In this document: one piece after another, positions 1 through 7,600 of the stretch
Numbering within the stretch: the stretch's first letter is position 1
How the letters are laid out: every line of letters begins with the position of its first letter
Assembly (NCBI GenBank): GCA_003024985.2
Contig: PXIH01S0000125.1
Strand: one strand, 5' to 3'
Source: Euperipatoides rowelli
Lineage: Eukaryota; Onychophora; Udeonychophora; Euonychophora; Peripatopsidae
Length of the DNA: 14,228 nt
The notes under the pieces: generated by a model
The model's database searches: none
The model's input: the letters and a program-made list of their open reading frames with translations, nothing else
Told to the model about the DNA's origin: nothing
Translations under genes and position numbers: made by a program

Positions 1-383
1 CAAATGCTTACTAAAATAGTACTAAATAGTTTATAAATACACAAATCACATAACATTTTATTTTCTAATAATTAACAATTAATGCAAGTGCTCAAAATTA
101 GAAATTGATAGAAAATATCTCCCTTTACTTCTTTTTTTGGGGGTCTCCGTTTCATGCAGGCCTAAACTTGGGAAATTTCAAATTCAGCAGAACTGTTTAA
201 TGGGAAGAGATATAAGAAAATTATTATTGTTGTGATTTCAATAATGAAATTCTGCATTTATTAAAACAATTTAAATGCATTCTATATAAAACAATTTTTG
301 TTGTGCTTCTGGTGATGTCTTTTCTTGCAGTGGAAATTGACCACTACAGTCAATATATCACTGTTAAAAGGTTTCACCATGTT
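1..383. other. AT-rich stretch, no gene seen
   Basis: A plus-strand acceptor-like tract (gtcttttcttgcag, 317-330) is followed by 40 nt and a weak donor at 371. The enclosed sequence has no recognisable product, so I do not call an exon. Confidence 0.4.
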
Positions 384-450
384 ATCAGGTTTATTATTAT
401 TATTCAGGTTTATTATGCAACATAGGATACAATACAAATATAGAGTGTAA
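384..450 (-). mobile_element. Possible non-LTR retrotransposon 3' tail
   Basis: On the minus strand the sequence reads ATTGTATCCTATGTTGCATA, ATAAACCTGAATAATAATAATAA and then AACCTGATAA. A mixed 3' end with an AATAAA-like word running into (TAA)n is how several LINE families terminate. No upstream LINE coding sequence was found within 450-700. Confidence 0.3.
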
Positions 451-1203
451 AAAAATTGAACTCTATAACAAACAAAAGAAAAGAATTAAGATTTGTTCTC
501 TGGCCCTGTGAAGGATATGAAAAAACAATACAATTTATTACGGTCATCATTTATTTTTAAACAAAATTGAAAAAAAAAATAATGAATGAAAATTATTTTT
601 ATATAGGCTAAATAAAAATTATTTTTATATAAAATTTAAAATAAAAAAAATAAAAATCTAGGATATTCTGACCGTACACATCCGGATTTTGAACTTATCA
701 GGAGGTAGGTTAAATGGGTAGCTTATTATAAATGTCTGTTTTTTTAAAAAAAGAAAATTTTTATAAATATGTTATAGCAAATCTAAAAATACTATTATTA
801 GACTAGTTTTAAACGAAGAAATAATGAAATCTTGATGTTAGTAATGTTATGTGAGGGGAGAATTAAAATAAATGCCGCCTTGGTTTCTACTTGGTCTTTT
901 ATATCATAAATAAATACTGTTTGTAAATAAAAGTATATTCTCTGCTTTCGCTATTTACAAAAGATACGCTCAACAGCGTATAGTATATTAAAAAGTAATT
1001 GATGAAAGAAACTATTTACAAATATATTATAAATCCATGGACTGATATGATTGTGAGGAAGCTGATTGCCGTCCTAAAGGTAGGTGACAATCACTTCCCC
1101 AGAAAAGACAAATGTTCTAAATAATAATAAGCCGTTATGGCAAAATAATATCATACATTTAAAATAGTTACAGTGCATAATTAATTAATTAGCATTAGCC
1201 ACA
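451..1203. other. AT-rich stretch, no gene seen
   Basis: Includes a short direct repeat AATTATTTTTATATA (592-606 and 617-631) and poly-A. No credible reading frame, splice pair or RNA gene was found. Confidence 0.45.
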
Positions 1204-1296
1204 CATCCGGGTAATAGACCTGTGTATGACGCGTTTGCTAAGCCTTAGAGCAAACACGTCACACACTAAACTAATAACAGCCCGGATGAGCGGTCT
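1204..1296. repeat. Nested inverted repeat with 18-position stem
   Basis: 1222-1239 (GTGTATGACGCGTTTGCT) pairs with 1249-1266 (AGCAAACACGTCACACAC) at 16 of 18 positions around a 9-nt loop AAGCCTTAG. The outer arms CATCCGGG (1204-1211) and CCCGGATG (1281-1288) are perfect complements. Local GC is well above the flanks. The minus-strand frame 1419-1195 crossing it has no recognisable protein features. Confidence 0.7.
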
Positions 1297-1419
1297 AATG
1301 CGCACAATAACAAATACCATTACATTTACAAAATACACAATAACTTTTAAATAGTTATTATAACCTACAAGTAGGCTCATTATATTCTTCCCCTTTTTGG
1401 AAAAAAAAAATTGTAGCAC

Positions 1420-1650
1420 CTATAATTTTTTTTCAAATGTTTTTAAAGTTCATAAAAAAATTTTTTTTAAGCTATTAAGTTTTAAATTTTCATAAGTTTT
1501 AAATGAAATTTTCAAAGTTGTAATTAATTTTTAAATTCAAAGTTTCAACCCAACGTTCTAATCAATATTCAAAAAAATTTTTGAAGTTTTAAATTTCAAA
1601 ATAATTTTCAAAGTTTAACATTACTTTAAAAAAAATTCAAAATTACAAGA
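1420..1650. repeat. Degenerate A/T simple repeat
   Basis: Repeated words of the type TTTTAAA, AAATTTTCAAAGTTT and AAAATTTTT with slow drift. Almost no G or C is present except in the CAACCCAACG patch near 1547-1556. No coding sense on either strand. Confidence 0.6.
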
Positions 1651-1659
1651 AATTTGTAC

Positions 1660-1890
1660 ATGCAATCCTATCAATGGCCAGTAAGTCAAAACTATGACAA
1701 TGTCCATGAGACTGCAAGCCAAGATTGTTGGTGCATCAAAACTGTCCTTCCGGTTACCTCCTTTAATAGGTGTTGTATCTATTGGTGCTAAACACGGTTA
1801 TCTAGCTCGATCGATGATGCAAAAAAATAATGACCCAGCAACAAGGTTTGTCCGTTGTCTTAAACTGTATGACAAAACATACACTTAAAT
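1660..1890. other. Higher-complexity island, possible relic coding sequence
   Basis: Between very AT-rich flanks lies sequence of mixed composition, open on the plus strand for 64 codons (1694-1888, MTMSMRLQAKIVGASKLSFR onward). The minus strand also gives a protein-like run: APIDTTPIKGGNRKDSFDAP then TILACSLMDIVIVLTYWPL. Such double openness with non-random composition is common for transposon-derived sequence. I could not name a family or decide the strand. Confidence 0.3.
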
Positions 1891-1932
1891 CCATTTAAAT
1901 TTAAATTACGAAAGATAAAAAAAAAAAAAAAA

Positions 1933-2248
1933 TGGACTAAGGTGCATGAATGTAATTTCTTCAATTTTTCCAATGTTTGGCCTATATCGTAATAATAGGA
2001 TACTAATAATTCTGAAATTAGATTTTTTAAAATAGATCTTAAGTATTTCCTTTTCAAACAAATGGCCTATATTTGGTATATATTTTGGAAAACATGTCCT
2101 TTTTGTATAAATGTGGAAAATATATAACTATATTGATTAGGGTGCTTGATTATAATTTCTTCCTTTTTCCAATGTTTGGCCTATAGCGTACTTCTACTAA
2201 TTATGAAATTAGATTTTTTTAAAAATTGATTTAAGCATTTCCTTTTCG
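1933..2248 (+). repeat. Diverged direct repeat, two units about 195-200 bp apart
   Basis: 1933-2055 and 2132-2248 share GGTGC.TGA, TAATTTCTTC, TTTTTCCAATGTTTGGCCTATA, CGTA, GAAATTAGATTTTTT and ATTTCCTTTTC in order. The spacer 2056-2131 has further GGCCTATAT and TGGAAAA words. Poly-A at 1917-1932 precedes unit 1. The unit is non-coding on both strands. Confidence 0.75.
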
Positions 2249-2336
2249 TTAGAAAATATTATTTTATCTTAAAGTTTTTTTTTAAAAAAAATAGTGGTAA
2301 AGTATAATATTTATTTGATATTAAGTTCGGTAAATA

Positions 2337-2384
2337 ATCGGTAATTATCGATTCGATAATGAATGATAATTTTTGGTTACCGAT
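2337..2384. repeat. Nested palindrome, cruciform-like
   Basis: ATTATCGA-T-TCGATAAT (2344-2360) is a perfect 17-bp palindrome. The outer arms ATCGGTAA (2337-2344) and TTACCGAT (2377-2384) are also perfectly complementary. Short CGGTAA/GATAAT words recur nearby at 2328 and 2380. Confidence 0.65.
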
Positions 2385-2549
2385 AATGATTTTTTTGTAC
2401 TGAATGTTAAACCTTAGTAAATATGTTCTTACACAAAAGTAGAACATATTGATATATTGCATGATATTTTAAAGTTCCTTAATAAATCTGAAAAATAACA
2501 ACAAGGACTCAAATGACACTTCTGAAATAATTGCAGCCTTTTAAAATCA

Positions 2550-3080
2550 GTTTTGTCAATGAATGTGATAACAATAGACTTGCTTTTATTGTGGAACAAA
2601 TTTCCATTTTTGGTGTAAACAAATTCTGATTTTAATAATTTTGGTTTCAATGTTTTTTAGTTTATCTCCTCATACTTATAATTTTGTAAGAGAAAGTGCA
2701 AATTAACACTACCTCATTCATGTACCATTAACACATTTACCTAAAATTTAATACTAATTCTGAAATGGAGAAGTTGAATTCTAATTTTTTTGTTATATGC
2801 AAGATAAAAATTTTCATTTTTGAATGAATCAAATAAATCTGTGACATNGATGCTTGATGAAATTCATCTGAACCAGTATTTTGATTCTAAAGGTGGAAAT
2901 TTGGTTGGTTTATCCTACAATTTAGAAAATATGGCAAACAGTGCTCATGTTTTCATGAAAGGCTGTACACTTTCAGGCTTTAAAGTAGTTCAGAGGCCTG
3001 CTAACCTAGTATTACTTAAAATACTAACATCTACACCTAAAAATACAAAAATTTGGACCAAAAATACTAAAACCTTTTAA
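2550..3080 (+). pseudogene. P-element / THAP9-like transposase remnant
   Basis: The best segment, in the 2820-3080 frame, reads KSVT-x-MLDEIHLNQYFDSKGG followed by NLVGLSYN and ANSAHVFMKG. This matches the RNase H-like catalytic region of P-element/THAP9 transposases, where V-T-L-x-x-DE-x-x-x-K-x-x-x-x-Y-x-GG-x-x-x-G is usual. Upstream, in shifted frames, NRLAFIVEQISIFGVNKF (2569 on), SPHTYNFVRESAN (2667 on) and LPHSCTI (from about 2709) recall the preceding helix region. Several stops and frameshifts separate them, and the C-terminal catalytic part is absent. The N at 2848 lies in a codon TNG that is Leu in relatives. No zinc-binding THAP domain or terminal repeats were found. It lies antisense to the host gene, 3' of its last visible exon. 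Confidence 0.75.
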
Positions 3081-3768
3081 CTGAAATTAAAAATAAACAA
3101 TTCACAAGGAGGCAGGATGTGCCAAATTTTTGCTTTTAAACCAACAGATTAAATTAGCTAAATTTGGGTGCAAATGCTAATTAGAATATGATCCATGGTG
3201 TTTACAGTATAAGAATACAGTAAGGTAGACATCTAGATTCTAAAATTTGAAAAATATTATGTGACATATACAGTATATTTGGTAGTGTTTTATTATTATT
3301 TTAAATAAGCTTATTATAGGCTAGTACGTAATATTGTTTGAAGAGGGGGAAACTTTTAAAAAATATATTATTGCGAATTTTAAAATTAAATTCTTTGTAG
3401 GTAAATGTATATTCACAGAATATCTTGATTACTGTATTTTATTTGATTGAAATATGTTTTATTAGACGATTACATGTGAAGCAGCAAATAAAATTATTTG
3501 GAAAAGTGTGAGGGGAGGAGCTTTATCTCTAACTATTTGAAATTTTAAGATTAAATTTTAATGGTATTTAGATAAATATATTAGGACAATACTGGCACAA
3601 TTTTGATGTATTTATTAAAATTTTAACAAAATCATGATAGTGTTTATTTAATATAGACATCGATCTAATGTACTGTATATGTATTCATGGTTCTACAAAA
3701 ACTATTGGACAAAGCCGGGCAGAGAACAAGTCTCCTCGAATACAAATTATTTATTTTATTGATTATTT
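3081..3768. other. AT-rich stretch, no gene seen
   Basis: Holds five TACAGTA/TACTGTA heptamers (3203, 3216, 3269, 3430, 3671). Two loosely similar G-rich/AAATTTTAA segments (about 3340-3415 and 3505-3580) may be diverged repeat copies. No continuation of the transposase was recognised. Confidence 0.4.
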
Positions 3769-3788
3769 TTGTGTGTGTGTGTGTGTGC
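3769..3788 (+). repeat. (TG)n microsatellite
   Basis: About nine TG units followed by a degenerate CACGCGTGTG stretch. Short reading frames on both strands across it are Cys/Val or His/Thr repeats produced by the microsatellite, not genes. Confidence 0.85.
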
Positions 3789-3938
3789 ACGCGTGTGCCT
3801 CCATGCATGTGATCGTGCATTTTGTACATTAAAATGTTTTTTATTGCCAGCTGATAGGATATGTACAAAGTGTCACACAATCATATATGCTTCTCATGAG
3901 TGTAGAAATAACTTTTATGTCTATGTTTTAGAATTTTC

Positions 3939-4196
3939 TTTTTGCTACCAACTCTGACAAGATTTAGCCAAAGTGCATTATTAAAATGAAAGCATTTCAG
4001 TGACACCTGAAATGATCTCCTGATTTATGGCCAAGCAAATTTATGATTTTGCTCTTTGAACTTTGAATTTTTTCCACTGTCAGCTCTGATGGAATTTGGA
4101 CAAATTGTATGTTTGAGTGGAAGCATTTTTATGACAAATGAGATAATTATATGATTTATAACCCTAAAAATTTATGATTTTCCCTCTATTCTTGAA
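3939..4196 (+). repeat. Tandem repeat, two clear units of about 128 bp plus a weaker one
   Basis: Units 3939-4067 and 4068-4196 align through TTTTT..CA.CTCTGA..G.ATTT, a spacer, GAAGCATTT or AAGCATTT, TGATTTAT, AAATTTATGATTTT and a C/T-rich end. A third, more diverged unit probably occupies about 3837-3938 (ATTGCCAGCTGATAGGATATG then ACAAAGTG). Unit 2 includes a perfect 8-bp stem CATTTCAG/CTGAAATG (3993-4014). Confidence 0.6.
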
Positions 4197-4415
4197 TAAA
4201 TAAGTTAAGCAATGGAGGAATGTGCATAAATTTAAGCCTATAACCTTATTATAAATAAACCTTAATAGGATAGTCATTTGCAGTTTAATTAAATTGCTAA
4301 CAAGGCATAACTAAAATTCCAAAACTAAATAGAACACAAAATATTTTTTTTTACTGTTTTGAATAAAGCACAATAACTAAACCTAGTAAAAATAAAGAAA
4401 CATGATTTGACTTAC
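4197..4415. other. Start of the intron 3' of the LPGLGAY exon
   Basis: The minus-strand donor gtaagtc occupies 4415-4409. If unspliced, the frame would stop at TAA about 22 codons on. No terminal exon or convincing minus-strand polyadenylation signal was identified here. Confidence 0.45.
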
Positions 4416-4685
4416 ACTTTGGAAACTTCCTCCGTCCTAATATGTCAAAATCAGTCTCTTCCTCCAATTCACTGCTCGATGTGTAAGAATCACTGCTATC
4501 TGTGTACGCACCAAGTCCAGGAAGTATAGCAACACATTTTGTTCCTGGAGAATTATATTCTACACTTTTGGTAGATGAAAGTGAATCTTCTCTGGAACAT
4601 GATTCATGAATTGATTTAGATGTAAAACCATCTACAGTATTGTTGGAGGTGTCTTTTTGGTCACCAACATGAAGGTGACTATCAT
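4416..4685 (-). CDS. PSME3IP1: PSME3IP1 exon: variable linker plus LPGLGAY and acidic serine patch
   Basis: This 270-nt exon starts after tgctttctttaag; its AT joins the leftover T of the previous exon as Tyr. About 58 residues of polar linker (DSHLHVGDQKDTSNN onward) precede CVAILPGLGAY, then TDSSDSYTSSSELEEETD, then FDILGRRKFPK. LPGLGAY is the family hallmark. The Ser plus Asp/Glu run corresponds to the CK2-target patch needed for PA28gamma binding in vertebrates, and S-x-x-E sites are visible in SSSELEEE. The human tail that follows differs. The donor AAAGT|gtaagtc at 4415 is strong, so translation probably continues in an unseen exon; without splicing the frame would stop at TAA 22 codons after this point. 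Confidence 0.9.
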
Positions 4686-7600
4686 CTTAAAGAAAGCATT
4701 AAAGCATTTCAATAATAGCCTACTACATGATATTGGTGTAATATAAGAGTTCAGCATATTAATTGACATTATTTTTTAAAAAAAAAAAAAAAGAAATATG
4801 GCAGGTAAATGAAGTGAAGCTTAGGAAAAAAAAATCATAAATCAATCAATAAATATTTTTGGATCATATAATACTTTTTTGAGACTGAATAATGAACTAT
4901 ATAATTTAAAATACACTATTCCAAGCTCCCTACTCTCCAAAAAAAAAAACAATTATTGACAAATTTTTATTTTTAGTGAATCAGATTAAGCATTACATCT
5001 ATTTATCTACTCATGTTATTATCTATTCGTCAGAAATCTACAACATACAGTATCTAATCAATGAGCTATATGGTATACATCCTTCAATCTATTCTCAGAA
5101 ATATATTCACACATCCACCCATACACAATATCCATCTATCTGTTAACCACTTAACTAATTTGCCTGAGTACAGCTTAGGATAGTAAATCCACCTAATCTA
5201 CTGTAGTTTATCCCGATTTAAAGTCAGGCAACACTTTGCTATTATTATATTCTGAAAATAATTGTTTTAAATTAATGTAAACATTATGTGGTACATTATA
5301 GTGGACTAAATATGAAATATGAGGTTCATCACTTTGCTGAAACATAAAATACAGTACATCTTTAAGTGGCATATTATGGGTCTAACTCAATTTTTAAAAA
5401 AAATTGACTTGCGCCACTTTGCTTCTCAGGTGTCTATATGTGGTACACTCTAGTGGACTAAATATGAAGTACGAGGTTTACCACTTTGTTGAAGCATAAA
5501 ATACATCTCCAAGTAGCATATTATGGGTCTAACTCAATTTTTTAAAAAAATTGACTTGCACCACTTTGCTTCTCAGGTATCCCAAATGTAAAATGTGTTT
5601 TATATATACTGTATGTACAGTATGTACTGTACATCAGTAGATGTAAAACACTGTTTCTAGAACACTACCAGTTTCGAGTTTGGCCACTTCCAGTTTGTAT
5701 CTAAGTCAAAGGTCAGAACAAAATCCAAGATGGCTGACTTCTTGATCCTGTTTTTAATAGGCTTAAGGACATTTTACAGGAAATGACATTTTATACTATA
5801 TTATGATGTATTATGGGACATATAATGACCCATAATGCATTGCAAAATCCAAGATGGCCAACTTCCGGTTCCTGTGTAGTACTGTTTTAGGGCATTTTAA
5901 GACGAAGTGACCTAATTAGAAATTTGTGACTTCCGGTTCCTGTTGTATTTAGGTCAAGGTCATTCAAAAATCCAAAATGGCCGATTTTCCCGGTTCCTGT
6001 TTTAGGTTCTAGAACACTCTATTAACCGACACTTCCGGTTTAGACTCCTCCCACTTCCGGTTCCTGTTTTAGTACCGGTACTTTAGCTTCTAGAACAGGA
6101 AGTGATAAAATCCAAGATGGCTGACTTCTGGTTCCTTGTTTTAGTGTTTTTTCGGTTCTAGGACTAGAAGTGACATCATCCAAGATTGCCGACTTCTGGT
6201 TTAGGTTCCAGGACACATTACCCATAATGCAAAATCCAAAGATGGTGGACCAGAAATGCATAGAAATGTGCGTGAATAATTTAGATTCAAAATGGTAGCC
6301 ATTTTGAATACTTTGAGTACAAAAAGTTCTACTCACTTGTCTTGTTCTAGGAACGGGTAGATATATCGAAGCATATATTATTTCAACTTAAGTAGATGGC
6401 ATTGTATCCGGAGTTGAGGCGGATTCTACATCATCATTGGAAGTAATCATGGTGATATGCAATTTGAAAAATAATATGATAGAGAAAAAGTTTTTGAAAA
6501 GTTTATATAGGAGTGATTTGTGATTGGGTGTGTGCTTTGGCCGCCATATTGGAAAATGGCGACCACAAATTTGTTTTTTGCATTTTTAGAGTAAATGGTA
6601 ATTTGCACAACAGAAACACCTAAGTTATAATTGTAGAGAACAAAATTCTCTACAAAAAATATTTATATCCCTTTATGGCTAGGACTTAGCTTTTAGCCGT
6701 AAAAATTCAGTTAAGGTGTTATCTGTATGGATGCTGCAACTTTTTGCCTGAATACCCACTCACATACTTCTCCAATATTTTTTTTTCACTTTAATATGTT
6801 AACAAGAGTGTATTTAGAATGTACTGTATATAGTTTTGTTAAAAGTTTTTACAATTAAATAAAAGTGTGCTCATAATTGAAATTAGTAGTTAATTAGACA
6901 TGAAAAGTGATTGTTTAATCATATAAAACTTTTATAATATTTAGTCCAATTCTTACATATATTTCATTTAAATTTTCAACTTTATTTGAACAAACAGTAT
7001 AATAAATAAAACTTTATAGTAACTAAATATTATTCATTTAAGTCTTCAGAAAACTATTAGAATTAAAATGATTTATTAATAAAACTATTAGAAGTCTACA
7101 ATTTTTGTTATTCTAAAAAAGTCTACTTCATTTACTTAAAAATTTAACCCTATTTATTTGTAACATATCCTGCCAAAAAAAAAAAATATTGTCTTCCAGT
7201 TTTTATCTAATATAAAAATTAATTCACGGTAGGTGTATAAGTGAGAGTGTTAGAACAAAATGGATTCTTGTTTGTCCAGCAGCAAGTAATGTGTGTGAAT
7301 CATTTGAAACATTCAGTTCTTATATTTCTTCTCAACAACATGTTGGGATAGGTAGTCCCGCATTGAAAGGGATGATGATGATGGTAAAAAGTTATTTTAA
7401 TGTTATGTCATCACTTCCCTTTACCAGAGGAAAAAAATGTTGATGTTTTTAGCCACAGGACATATGGGAGATGAAAGAATTAACAGCCACCAGTGCTTAT
7501 GCTGTGGGAAAAACTGCAATGAAAAAAATTGTTGGGAAAAAAATAAAAGATAAAAAATGAAAATGGTCTGACCATGTATTATCATTACTTGCTATGACAG

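Noticed and set aside
331-370. Plus-strand exon candidate after gtcttttcttgcag
   Set aside because: Only 40 nt, weak donor, no recognisable peptide and no partner exon.
1195-1419. 74-codon minus-strand frame
   Set aside because: It crosses the nested hairpin and a poly-A run and has no recognisable protein features.
3203-3275. Interpreting TACAGTA sites as functional miR-101/144 targets
   Set aside because: The heptamer occurs on both strands and mostly in introns, so a general word bias or repeat origin is more likely.
3665-3957. Overlapping frames on both strands around 3769
   Set aside because: Both are produced by the (TG)n microsatellite.
6040-6336. 98-codon minus-strand open frame
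   Set aside because: It is the translation of the repeated CCAAGATGGC/CTTCCGGTT units; openness follows from the repeat, and there is no protein homology I can see.
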